DNA of 64,000 bases from UBA7328 sp965247965 (GTDB taxonomy: Bacteria; Bacteroidota; Bacteroidia; Chitinophagales; Saprospiraceae): assembly GCA_965247965.1 (NCBI GenBank), contig OZ252053.1, forward strand, positions 6,200,001 to 6,264,000, written 5' to 3'. The position numbers and the translations under genes were made by a program. Position 1 is the first letter of the stretch. Each line of letters starts with the position of its first letter. The notes beneath the pieces were generated by a model. That model did no database searches, was not told the DNA's origin, and saw nothing but the letters and a program-made list of their open reading frames with translations. This document shows positions 26,527 through 35,157 of this stretch, in pieces.

Positions 26527-27612
26527 CTAAGCCCCGTCAGGCGTACCAACAAAATGATCCGAATGTTTTTTCAACTCTTTCATTACAATAAACGATCCGA
26601 CTATGGCGGGTAAGATCAATAGAAAACTTCGATGAAGTACGGTAAAGCTGGCGATGCCAGCGCCTGGAATAAATGGCGTCATGAGCGAAGCTATACTAAA
26701 CTCCGCTATTCCGCTTCCTCCCGGCGTAGGAGCAAAGTACAAAAGAAAAAATGTGATGGCCTGAATAGCCATAATATGCGCCAGATCACCAGTATATCCT
26801 AAGCCCAATACGATCATATAAGTGACTAAAAATTTATTAGAATACATGATGATGGTGAGAACGAGACTGTATGGTAGCAATAGGGGATTTTTGAAAAGAA
26901 AGGTCCTAATGGTGTGGTTATATTCAAAAAGTTTAGACTTTGTCTTATCAATGGCACTAGAAATCTTTGACGCCAGTCTGTGGCTCAATGAATCCACCAT
27001 CCTTCCCATTTTCGCTAAGATTCTCCCCACAAAATGAGGAGCAACCAGCCCCAGAAGTATAAACAGGAACAGGGTAGTAAAAATTGAAAATCCCGATTTT
27101 ATCAATGAATATAAGGTATCGTTAATTTCTGAATCTCTTAATATCCGCAGTCCGATACCCGTGGATGTGATGAAAAAAATAATGGTAGATATAAAATTAA
27201 TAACAGAAAGAGCGATGCCGTCGGCTAGTTTTACACCCCTCCTGTGGAGCATATATAAGTGTATTGGGCCTCCGCCAGTCTGTGAGGGGGTAACAGCTCC
27301 CATAAATATGTTTGCCAAATTGGCATCGAAACAAATGCGCTGTGACACGTTGGGGATTACTTTTCTTACAAATATTGTATTCCGCCATCCACCAATCCAC
27401 CAGTCGAAAAAGACCAATGCCAGAATGATCAGAATATAGCCCGGTCGTATGTTTTTCAGTTCGGCTAGCGATTCTTCAGTACTTGAAAAAATGAATAGGC
27501 CGGTGAAAGCGATAAGGGTAATGGTCACGAAGATAATTACACCTCGCTTGACAAGTTTATAATTAAATGTCGTCGTGGCTGCTGATCTGTTGTTTTCTTT
27601 TGAGACTTTCAA
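26527..27612 (-). CDS. Lysylphosphatidylglycerol synthase-type transmembrane protein (UPF0104)
   Basis: A 361-residue membrane protein of the LPG_synthase_TM/AglD flippase-like family, with about eight helices. Family landmarks are ANLANIFMGAVTPSQTGGGP, FLLYFAPTPGGSGIAEFSI and the closing helix LLILPAIVGSFIVMKEL. No aminoacyltransferase domain is attached, so lipid transport is more likely than lysylation. It is 7 bp downstream of another membrane gene on the same strand. Confidence 0.88.
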   Translation of the reverse strand: MKVSKENNRSAATTTFNYKLVKRGVIIFVTITLIAFTGLFIFSSTEESLAELKNIRPGYILIILALVFFDWWIGGWRNTIFVRKVIPNVSQRICFDANLANIFMGAVTPSQTGGGPIHLYMLHRRGVKLADGIALSVINFISTIIFFITSTGIGLRILRDSEINDTLYSLIKSGFSIFTTLFLFILLGLVAPHFVGRILAKMGRMVDSLSHRLASKISSAIDKTKSKLFEYNHTIRTFLFKNPLLLPYSLVLTIIMYSNKFLVTYMIVLGLGYTGDLAHIMAIQAITFFLLYFAPTPGGSGIAEFSIASLMTPFIPGAGIASFTVLHRSFLLILPAIVGSFIVMKELKKHSDHFVGTPDGA

Positions 27613-27619
27613 TTCGACA

Positions 27620-28456
27620 TTAAAATGGTAACAATGTGTCCAGTCTATTTGTCAATCCTACAACAAAACATGTCAACACAAACACCCAAATCAGAATATA
27701 AGGTGGAACAAATTTTTTTCTAAAATTCAACATTTCGGGATGTGTTATTGCCTTGCCTTGAAACTTGCCCCGGGGCCGGTCTAAAAAGAAGAACGTCTTG
27801 TAGGTCTCAATACTGGCAATAGTAAATCCTATGCTACACAGGGTGATGATCAGCAAATTAGAAGTGAAAAGACTGGCAATAAAGGTATAGAAATACGCGA
27901 CGGCAGGAGATCTAAAAAACTTAAACGTTTCGAAACCTTCCAACGGGGCATCTTTCCATGCGCCTCCAAAGGCCGACACCCACCCAAATACAGAGCAAAG
28001 CAGCAACAGTAGAAATGGCGAGATCTGTATTTTGCCACTGTGATAACTGTTATTCAAAACAAACATTCCATAGGTAATCAACAATAAAGCAAGAATATAT
28101 AATAGTCCAAAAAATAAGCGCATTGGATAGGACTCAATTGGTTTTCCGAATACTGATAGTTGCATGGGAATAAAATATTTGCTTTGATCCTCGATGCGGA
28201 TAAAAGTTTTGTACACCTCCATGGTAATTCGTTCTAATGAATAGGCTGCGCCAAATAGAAGAAAAATGTTAGCCCAATGAGTCAGATCCAACTCAAAATA
28301 CCAATGCAAAAACGGACCATAAATAACCCCTGCAATCACACTGCGGAAATACGTACTCCAGGTAAAACCTTCATGAGGGGCGTCCTTGTACATTCCCCAT
28401 GTGGCGTTGTGAATACCTACTGCTAGTCCGGTAATCAGCGCGAGAAATAATGGCAT
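27620..28456 (-). CDS. Integral membrane protein with an internal duplication, unknown function
   Basis: 278 residues, about eight hydrophobic segments. Two halves share a motif: MYKDAPHEGFTWSTYFRS near residue 22 and AWKDAPLEGFETFKFFRS near residue 165. Each is followed by a helix pair ending in (E/I)xxxxVYKTF or SIETYKTFFF. This suggests a duplicated four-helix unit. I do not recognise a named family. It is probably co-transcribed with the UPF0104 gene downstream. Confidence 0.7.
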   Translation of the reverse strand: MPLFLALITGLAVGIHNATWGMYKDAPHEGFTWSTYFRSVIAGVIYGPFLHWYFELDLTHWANIFLLFGAAYSLERITMEVYKTFIRIEDQSKYFIPMQLSVFGKPIESYPMRLFFGLLYILALLLITYGMFVLNNSYHSGKIQISPFLLLLLCSVFGWVSAFGGAWKDAPLEGFETFKFFRSPAVAYFYTFIASLFTSNLLIITLCSIGFTIASIETYKTFFFLDRPRGKFQGKAITHPEMLNFRKKFVPPYILIWVFVLTCFVVGLTNRLDTLLPF

Positions 28457-28696
28457 AGAGAACCATTTTTTGAATGGAGTGTAAAAGACGCATATATTCT
28501 ATTAACAAAGAAGAAATATCCCTTTTATTAATCTCAGAACTCCTGACCCAGTTATCAATTGAAAATATGACGACATTGAGTTTTACGTCGAGTCTGGAGT
28601 TCAGAATCTAGCTCTGAGTAATTAAGTAATTAAGTTGATTAAGTGGGTTTTTCCGCTCCGATACTGTCAAAGTTGTCACCTGAGCGCCTTAGGGTA

Positions 28697-29683
28697 TCAA
28701 CGCTGTCTCGCACTTTCGTATGCTTTTTCCACCCATTCCAGATCGGCTTGAGCCATGCGCCAGTTGTAAGATGGCGGATTTCCGGATCGAAGGGCTTTGA
28801 TAAAATCGGTAAACATCAACTTATCTCCTTTGATATTTTTCAAATCCGGAAAATTCAATCGATTCTTATTACCTCGGGTAAAAATCATGAGACCGTTCGT
28901 TTCAAATGTGATGGAACCTTTTCTTCCAAATACTTTTGACATTCTCAGGCCTTTGAAAATGGTATCTACTTCCCAACTGTAAAAAAGATTGATAACAACT
29001 CCTTCTTCGGTTTCGGCCACCACTTGAATGCTTTTTTCTAATTCTGACAATTGCCGGGGAATAAATCCATGTATTGATTTTAATTTCAGTCCAAGGTTGT
29101 TGATAAAACATATCCAATGTATTCCTCCTTCGAATAAGGCCCCATAACCGACGAGTGACTTGTCCTCCCTCCAGTCATTTTTTGACTTCTGTGTTTTTGT
29201 GGCATTTATATTGACAAACAGTGGTTCGCCAATTGCGTCACTGTCGATTATTTTTAATAAATTTTTCCTTAGCGGTTTATAATAGTAATTTTCGGCAACC
29301 ATCACTTGCAAGCTTTTTTCGTCGGCAAGATTTCCAATAACATCAAAGTCTTTTGACCGCATGAACGGAGGTTTTTCGATTACTACATGTTTTCCAGCCT
29401 CTATGGTCTTTTTTGCCAATTCAAAATGACTGTTAGGCGGTGTGTTTATCATGATAACGTCAACTTCCTCTGCAGAGATAGCATCGTCATAACTTGCAAA
29501 AGCCCGTACACCGCCATGTTTTTTCTGATAATCAGAAGCCTTGTCAAAAGACCTGCTTGCAAAAGACAATTCAATATTTTCACGCATTCCGGATAACCGC
29601 TTGGTATGAGATCGTGTGATGTGACCACATCCTAAAAAACACCAATTGATCGGCTTGGAAAAGCCTAAACCTTTATACTGCAT
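28697..29683 (-). CDS. Gfo/Idh/MocA-family oxidoreductase
   Basis: NAD(P)-dependent sugar-type dehydrogenase, 328 residues. The Rossmann motif is INWCFLGCGHITRSHTKRLS, and the family Glu-Lys-Pro is in HVVIEKPPFMRSKDF, the Lys being the usual catalytic residue. The C-terminal alpha/beta domain includes GALFEGGIHWICFI with the conserved His region. Its ATG overlaps the stop of the GMC oxidoreductase upstream (TAATG), so the two form an operon, probably acting on the same sugar or alcohol. Confidence 0.88.
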   Translation of the reverse strand: MQYKGLGFSKPINWCFLGCGHITRSHTKRLSGMRENIELSFASRSFDKASDYQKKHGGVRAFASYDDAISAEEVDVIMINTPPNSHFELAKKTIEAGKHVVIEKPPFMRSKDFDVIGNLADEKSLQVMVAENYYYKPLRKNLLKIIDSDAIGEPLFVNINATKTQKSKNDWREDKSLVGYGALFEGGIHWICFINNLGLKLKSIHGFIPRQLSELEKSIQVVAETEEGVVINLFYSWEVDTIFKGLRMSKVFGRKGSITFETNGLMIFTRGNKNRLNFPDLKNIKGDKLMFTDFIKALRSGNPPSYNWRMAQADLEWVEKAYESARQR

Positions 29684-31299
29684 TACGAATATTTGTCAAT
29701 TATATGCTCGCCTACTCTTAGTGAATTTGCACTAATGGTGAGTGACGGATTCAATGCTGCGGATGTAGGCATAAAACTGGCATCAACCACATATAGATTA
29801 TCAATACCTCGAAAATTACAGAACTTGTCCAACGGTGACGTTGACGGATCCACTCCCATTCTTATTGTACCAACTGAGTGAGAAAAGGTTCTGATATGGT
29901 GCACATAATTCATCAAGGCGCCACTCTTCTTCATTATCTTTTTCGCCTCCTTTATCAAAGCGTTGACAGCGGCCAAGTCTCTATTTGAATATTCATGGGA
30001 CAATATTGGACCGGCCATATTGTACTTAGCCTTTCGGCCACGGTCTATTTTGATATAGTTCTGATATTGCGGTTGATCTTCGGCTATGGCCAATAGACCG
30101 GTCAATAATTTAACAAGTTTGCTCGCCAATTTTCCAAAAAGTTTTGGGGCCTCATTTTCTACAAGGCCATCCGGTGGAGTGGGTACTTGTTGGAGACTAC
30201 CAAGTTTATTTTTGGGAAATGGGATGTCTTTATGACCAAAGTAAAAGTCCAGGATGGCCAATTCCTTATGGAATCTGTGTTGTTTATCCGCAACTCCGGG
30301 AAAAGCGCCAAAGACTATTGCATTCACGTGCCGCATCAAAAATCGACCTACGATGTGACCGGCAGGATTTAGAGATTCCAGTTGGGAGTTGAGTATTAAA
30401 TGAGGTGATGCCAGAGCGCCTGCACTGAGGATACAAACTTTCGCTTGGAAGTTGGTCTCAGTGCCGTTTTGGGTATTAACGCATTTTATTTCATCCACTT
30501 TTTTCTGATGTGCAGAGATATTATAAGCCATCGTATTGGCATAAATGTCAACATTGCCGCCTCCGGGTTGACCATTATGCAATTTGTTGATCACCATCGT
30601 TTCCAAATCATTTTTAGCTCCCACAGCACAAACAAATGTGTCGCATGTGGTGCAAAATTGACATAGATTTCTTGAAGTATCGTTGTAATTTATAGCTAAC
30701 GGAAGATGAAACGGATGAAGCCCTAAGGACTCCGCCGACTCCTTGACCTTTTTTGAAATTTTGGCATAAGGCGCCAATTTTTGAGGAAAGTCATGTCGGC
30801 GATAAGGCTCGGTAGGATCTACTGAAGATTCACCGGCTATTTGAAGTATTTTTTCGGCTTCATCGTAAAAGGGTTCGAGGTCGGAATACGAAATGGGCCA
30901 CTGAGCTTCTGACTGCCCAACGATGTCACCAGGAGGATCAAAGTCTTCTTCTCTGAAACTGAACGAAACTCCTCCATAAAAAACCGAAGGACCGCCGACA
31001 GCGGAGTAGGTGCCCATGTAATCTTTGTTGCCGCCTTTGATGACGTGGTAGGGTAGACTCTTGTCGTAATTTGGGGTAAGGTCGATCGATGCATTACTTG
31101 CCCAATTCCATGGGCCGCGCTTTACCCAATCACCCCTCTCAATGATGGCTAAATTCCATCCAGCCTCGTACAATTTCTTGGCAACCATACTTCCACCAAA
31201 CCCACTCCCGATTATTATGGCATCGTACTCTTTTTTTTTCACAAACGCTCGTTTCGCTCTATTATAAATAATCAAAATGACAATCAAAATTGAAATCAA
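29683..31299 (-). CDS. GMC-family FAD-dependent oxidoreductase
   Basis: Flavin alcohol/sugar oxidoreductase, 538 residues. EYDAIIIGSGFGGSMVAKKL is the FAD-binding fingerprint. AVGGPSVFYGGVSFSFREED resembles the GMC substrate loop. The C-terminal motif VVDASFMPTSAALNPSLTIS carries the Asn of the catalytic pair, with HSVGTIRMG before it. CQFCTTCDTFVCAVGAK is a Cys-rich loop seen in this bacterial subgroup. A GTG at 31242 just before the Rossmann strand is an alternative start, because the first 19 codons run into an ATTTTGATT repeat. Confidence 0.88.
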   Translation of the reverse strand: MISILIVILIIYNRAKRAFVKKKEYDAIIIGSGFGGSMVAKKLYEAGWNLAIIERGDWVKRGPWNWASNASIDLTPNYDKSLPYHVIKGGNKDYMGTYSAVGGPSVFYGGVSFSFREEDFDPPGDIVGQSEAQWPISYSDLEPFYDEAEKILQIAGESSVDPTEPYRRHDFPQKLAPYAKISKKVKESAESLGLHPFHLPLAINYNDTSRNLCQFCTTCDTFVCAVGAKNDLETMVINKLHNGQPGGGNVDIYANTMAYNISAHQKKVDEIKCVNTQNGTETNFQAKVCILSAGALASPHLILNSQLESLNPAGHIVGRFLMRHVNAIVFGAFPGVADKQHRFHKELAILDFYFGHKDIPFPKNKLGSLQQVPTPPDGLVENEAPKLFGKLASKLVKLLTGLLAIAEDQPQYQNYIKIDRGRKAKYNMAGPILSHEYSNRDLAAVNALIKEAKKIMKKSGALMNYVHHIRTFSHSVGTIRMGVDPSTSPLDKFCNFRGIDNLYVVDASFMPTSAALNPSLTISANSLRVGEHIIDKYS

Positions 31300-31499
31300 A
31301 ATGACCGTAGATCACGATTGATATTTTGATTGATATTGATATTTTGATTTACAAAAATTAGTCCTTATAAGTTCTGGTTTATCCAACATTTTTCATTATC
31401 AGGTCACCAGATTATTCCTGACAATCCTACCGTCACTGCACTGAATAGTACAACCGTCCATGTCAATAGTGCCATTTTTCATTACTGTATAACCCCTCA

Positions 31500-31928
31500 T
31501 TACCCCGGTCTGCATACGTTGTTTATCGAATAACAAACTGTTTTGTTTTCAGTTGTGATCGTCGTGATGTCAAGTTCGTTCATGTAGTAAATATTCAAAC
31601 CAATATCCCGGGCGGGTCTAACCCTTAGTTTCGCATTGATCAAATCATTCTTAAAGATTTCTCCATTAAACATGTCCATTACCCGGAGCAACCTTTTTAA
31701 CAACCCGGCACTGTTGTCATATCCTTCCGTAACCACTTTTCGGGTATTGTGAAAAATGACGTCAATATGAGTCAGTTCGTCCGGCTGATTGAGCAGGATG
31801 TATTCTACATTTGCGTAATTGGTTACCCCGCCATCTGCAAAGCTATGGGCGTTTTCATCATTTTCAGGAAATTCAAATTCGGACATAAACAAAGGGTTGT
31901 TGGATGATGCCCAAATCCAATTTCTCAT
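31500..31928 (-). pseudogene. Patatin-like phospholipase C-terminal fragment cut by an IS1595 element
   Basis: 142 codons open up to the IS border at 31929. WASSNNPLFMSEFEFP and AHSFADGGVTNYANVEYIL match the patatin end of the catalytic domain, with the Asp of the Ser-Asp dyad in DGG. The Gly-x-Ser-x-Gly half is missing. The ATG at 31928 is accidental, at the junction. The remaining N-terminal half is not found across the IS, so the locus was also rearranged. Confidence 0.6.
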
Positions 31929-32295
31929 GGCTCTAGTTTAATTAAGCTATTATTTGTATCTTAGAGATATGGATAAAGAAGCAATAAAATCGTATTTCAT
32001 GGAGCTTTCGGCCGAAGCTCAGCAATCCCTGATAATGGAACTGCAAGCCGTCGGTGAGTTGGAAAACCTTTCCCCTCAATGCCAGAAGCTTAGGAGGGAT
32101 ATCTTGGACAATAAGCAAGGATGCTGTGCCCATTGTGGCCATACCAAATATGTAAAGTTTGGCATCGACAAAGGTTCCCGGCGCTATAAGTGCAAGTCAT
32201 GTAATAGAAGTTTTACAGAATACAGCGGCACGTGGATGGCTAGGATCCGTAAGAAAGACAAGATTGATGATTATCTTAAGTTGATGTTGGAAGAA

Positions 32296-32519
32296 CAATA
32301 GTTCGTGAAGGATTTCGGCCAAATTCGAAGTGTTAACAGCAGTATCTTAAATTCAAGATTTTCTATAACGCTGATTATCAAGTATTTATGGCCTGCTTAT
32401 TTGGCAATCCTATTAAAATGCAAGTTTCGGTTCAGACGATACTTTAGTTTTAATAATTTATCCATAATTCTAAGATTGAGTATCAACGAGTTATGAAATA
32501 TTTCCTTCACGGACTATTG
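32296..32519. mobile_element. 224-bp MITE nested in the IS1595 transposase
   Basis: Terminal inverted repeats CAATAGTTCGTGAAGGA and CAATAGTCCGTGAAGGA (complement) differ at one position. It is flanked by AAGAA on both sides (32291-32295 and 32520-32524), a 5-bp target duplication. Removing the element and one copy restores ML-EE-MSLDKI in frame. It contains no credible coding sequence, so it must have been moved by another element's transposase. Confidence 0.85.
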
Positions 32520-32838
32520 AAGAAATGAGCCTGGATAAAATCAAGGCCACCCTGGGCATAAACAAGAAAACCGCATTCGATTGGCGCCACAAGATACTGG
32601 CATCCATAGAAGATACTGATAAGGGGGATTTTACTGGGATTACGGAAAGTGACGAGACTTTCTTTCTTCACTCGGACAAGGGCAGGGAAGTTGAATTCCG
32701 CAAACCAAGGAAACGGGATGGCTCCTCACAGGTAAAAGGGGCATAAATGACGACCACATTGCAGTAATTGTTACCCTGGATAGAAAAGAACAGATGGATT
32801 TGAGCGTGGCTACCAAAGGGCGGTTGAAGAAAAAGGAT

Positions 32839-32860
32839 ACCGCGTAACGCGGCACGAGTT
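32839..32860 (+). repeat. 22-nt hairpin insertion, copy 2
   Basis: The insert is ACCGCGTAACGCGG, then C, then ACGAGTT; it is identical to the copy at 24994-25015 except for one base. It follows a GAT codon and precedes AT(A)GAAAAGG, almost the same context as copy 1 (GAT / ATGCGAAAAGG). Removing it restores KKKD-IEKAIGN. Confidence 0.8.
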
Positions 32861-33262
32861 ATAGAAAAGGCCATAGGAAACAGGCTTACCAAGCAAACTA
32901 TATTGTGCAGCGATTCGCATGTCAGCTATAAAGGCTTTGCCATGGATAAACAGATCGAACACCATCCATTGCGTTCCGATTTAAAGCAACGGGTCAAAAA
33001 TGGGGTTTATCATATCCAACATGTAAACTCCACCCACAGAAGGATAAAGAAATGGATTGACAATCAATTTTGGGGTGTTTCCACTAAATACCTTCAACAA
33101 TATCTCAATTGGTATAGGCTCAAGGAAATGCTTAAAAAAAACAGGCAGTTCGTGAAAGATTTCGCAGCACTCTCAGTCGAAGACATAACGGCCTACGCGA
33201 GATACCAACAGATATCGAATCGCTATGAAATATTAATATCAACGCTAACCTAAACTAGAGCC

Positions 33263-33386
33263 TTAAATAATAATAACTTATTGACAACCAGCCAATTATA
33301 AAGAATAATCCACCAATTGGAGTACAAGGGCCGACAAAACCAGGAAGTGCAAAATCCCAAAATTTAGAAAGAACAATAACATATAG
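33263..33386 (-). pseudogene. DUF423 membrane protein C-terminal remnant
   Basis: On the minus strand, 33386 to 33263 reads LYVIVLSKFWDFALPGFVGP then CTPIGGLFFIIGWLSISYYY. A C-terminal 'x-TPIGG-hydrophobic-GW' is typical of DUF423 proteins. A stop precedes it in frame at 33387-33389, and the 3' end abuts the IS1595 right end. Too short to function. Confidence 0.45.
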
Positions 33387-33475
33387 TTAACCCGGATTAT
33401 TCACGGCTTTGCCATGAGTAATGACGATATATCCTTGTAATTCGTTGAATTCCAACGATGTATGTCAGGGTTAAC
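33386..33475. repeat. 90-bp mini-element bounded by GTTAACCC/GGGTTAAC
   Basis: Eight-base inverted ends GTTAACCC (33386-33393) and GGGTTAAC (33468-33475) enclose about 74 bp, with an internal TCGTTG-AATTC-CAACGA hairpin. The right end supplies the ung stop codon. It looks like a small palindromic repeat and could double as a terminator. Confidence 0.4.
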
Positions 33476-34148
33476 TTATTTTCCAATCAATAATTTCAAA
33501 GCCATTTTTAGCCAGTAATTCATTCGTTTTAGAAAAATGTTTGCAACCGAGAAAGCCTTGGGCTAAAGGCGAAGGATGAGGAGCGGTGAGCACATGATGC
33601 TTTGATTGGTCGACGAGGTTGGATTTGGATTGGGCGAATCTGCCCCAAAGAAGGAATACTAAGTTATCTCTTATATCGGATAATTTTTTGATAACCGCAT
33701 CTGTGAATTTTTCCCACCCAACGGAACGATGCGAAGCAGCTTGTCTATGTTCTACAGTGAGTATTGCATTTAGCAATAGCACCCCCTGACTTGTCCAAGA
33801 GGTCAAATCTCCATGTGACGGTATATCACAACCTAAATCGGTATAGATTTCCTTGTAAATATTTTGCAACGAAGGCGGTACGCGAATTCCTCTCGGCACG
33901 GAGAAGCACAATCCCATAGCCTCACCTGGTCCGTGATACGGGTCTTGGCCTACAATAACAGCCTTGACCTTTTCGAATGGCGTGGAATCAAAGGCATTGA
34001 AAATGAGGGAACCGGGAGGGTAGACCCTCTTTCCTTTCGATCTTGTTTCCAGAAGTCTTTGCTTGATCTGGTCGAGGTACTCCTTAGCGAACTCCTCAGC
34101 AAGAACTTTCCTCCAACTTTCTTCGATTTTGACATCTTCGGGGTTCAT
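33471..34148 (-). CDS. ung: Uracil-DNA glycosylase family 1
   Basis: Excises uracil from DNA. The ATG at 34148 gives 225 residues, the family's size; an upstream frame to 34223 adds 25 residues without homology. The active-site motif is VKAVIVGQDPYHGPGEAMGL with catalytic Asp, and the Leu-intercalation loop is LTAPHPSPLAQGF with the catalytic His. LLLNAILTVEHRQAASH is also diagnostic. It lies 110 bp downstream of cysM on the same strand. Confidence 0.97.
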   Translation of the reverse strand: MNPEDVKIEESWRKVLAEEFAKEYLDQIKQRLLETRSKGKRVYPPGSLIFNAFDSTPFEKVKAVIVGQDPYHGPGEAMGLCFSVPRGIRVPPSLQNIYKEIYTDLGCDIPSHGDLTSWTSQGVLLLNAILTVEHRQAASHRSVGWEKFTDAVIKKLSDIRDNLVFLLWGRFAQSKSNLVDQSKHHVLTAPHPSPLAQGFLGCKHFSKTNELLAKNGFEIIDWKIS

Positions 34149-34258
34149 AGCTAAGCGATTATTACGATGAGTAATATATGCTAAACTTGCCAGCCGGACA
34201 TGCTCGTCTCGAAGATTTAGCATATCTCGCTGCGATTTGACCGATTTTATTAGTACGG

Positions 34259-35149
34259 CTATGAGCTAAAAAGGTCTGAACTGAGATAGCGATCACCGTT
34301 ATCACAAACGATGAACACAATCAAGCCTTTATCAATTTGGTTTGCTACTTTTAACACAGCATCTAAGGCACCTCCACTACTCATGCCCGCAAATATAGCT
34401 TCTTCTTTAGCCAACCTCCTTGTCATTATTTCGGCTTGCTCCTGGTTGACATCTATGATCTGATCTACTCTTTCAGGTTCGAATATTTTGGGTAAAAATT
34501 CCGGTGACCATCTCCTGATGCCCGGTATTTTCGAACCGTCTTCCGGCTGTGTGCCCACTATTCTAATGTTCGGATTTTTTTCTTTGAGGAATCTCGAGAC
34601 CCCCATTATAGTACCTGTCGTACCCATAGCCGATACGAAGTGCGTGATCTCCCCTTCAGTGTCATTCCATATTTCAGGTCCGGTCGTCCGATAGTGCATG
34701 AGGTAGTTGTCCGGATTGGCAAATTGATTGAGCATGTAGTAGCCTTCTTCCTTCGCCATGCGTTCTGCTTCCTCCCTGGAATATTCTATGGTTTGATCGC
34801 CTGGGGTAAGTACTACTTCGGCGCCGTAGGCACGCATAGTGTCTACGCGCTCTTTAGTCGCACTTGCAGGCATGAGCAGGGTCATCTTCAATCCATATAA
34901 TTGGGCGATCATGGCCAAGGCGATGCCGGTATTGCCACTCGTTGCTTCTACAAGTCGGTCACCTTCCCTTATATCTCTCCTCTCCAACGCACCTGAAATC
35001 ATACCAAAGGCCGCCCTGTCTTTTACGCTGCCGCCTGGGTTATGCCCTTCGAGCTTAGCAAATATGCCTACGTCTTTTTTGGTAGGAATGTTTGTCAATT
35101 CTACGAGAGGCGTTTTCCCGATCAGATCGAGTACATTCATTTTAAACAT
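34259..35149 (-). CDS. cysM: Cysteine synthase B (O-acetylserine sulfhydrylase)
   Basis: PLP enzyme making cysteine from O-acetylserine and sulfide or thiosulfate. The Schiff-base Lys is in GHNPGGSVKDRAAFGMI; the phosphate or carboxylate loop is EATSGNTGIALAM; the glycine-rich cofactor loop is SAMGTTGTIMGVSRFLK. 296 residues. A second ATG at 35140 (MNVLDLIGKTP) is the more usual beginning. It lies 8 bp after cysE, forming the sulfur assimilation pair. Confidence 0.96.
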   Translation of the reverse strand: MFKMNVLDLIGKTPLVELTNIPTKKDVGIFAKLEGHNPGGSVKDRAAFGMISGALERRDIREGDRLVEATSGNTGIALAMIAQLYGLKMTLLMPASATKERVDTMRAYGAEVVLTPGDQTIEYSREEAERMAKEEGYYMLNQFANPDNYLMHYRTTGPEIWNDTEGEITHFVSAMGTTGTIMGVSRFLKEKNPNIRIVGTQPEDGSKIPGIRRWSPEFLPKIFEPERVDQIIDVNQEQAEIMTRRLAKEEAIFAGMSSGGALDAVLKVANQIDKGLIVFIVCDNGDRYLSSDLFSS

Positions 35150-35157
35150 ACCCTTTA

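Larger units (their letters stand above)
31969..33253 (+). pseudogene. IS1595 transposase, broken by three lesions
   Basis: Starts MDKEAIKSYFMELSAEAQ. The zinc ribbon CCAHCGHTKYVKFG and YKCKSCNRSF follows. The frame is split after LMLEE (32295) by the 224-bp MITE and resumes MSLDKIKATLGINKKTAFDW at 32525. A one-base loss lies near 32728: GSSQ ends and KRGINDDHIAVIVTLD resumes one frame over. At 32838 a 22-nt insert with a stop separates LKKKD from IEKAIGNRLT. The DDE core and the end (VNSTHRRIKKWIDNQFWGVS) are otherwise well kept, so decay is recent. Confidence 0.82.
31929..33262 (+). mobile_element. Degenerate IS1595 (ISXO2-like) insertion sequence with nested insertions
   Basis: Ends are a perfect 12-bp inverted repeat GGCTCTAGTTTA (31929-31940 and complement of 33251-33262). 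It holds one transposase gene with a zinc-ribbon N-terminus. Length is 1334 bp; subtracting a 224-bp nested element, its 5-bp target duplication and a 22-nt insert leaves 1083 bp, a normal size. The 8-bp flanks (TTTCTCAT and TTAAATAA) do not match. The flanks are pieces of two unrelated genes, indicating rearrangement after insertion. Confidence 0.82.

Noticed and set aside
31264..31350. ATTTTGATT-rich tract read as a tandem repeat or CRISPR-like unit
   Set aside because: Irregular low-complexity repeats, no spacers of fixed length; similar sequence near 22510-22620 shows it is common intergenic drift.
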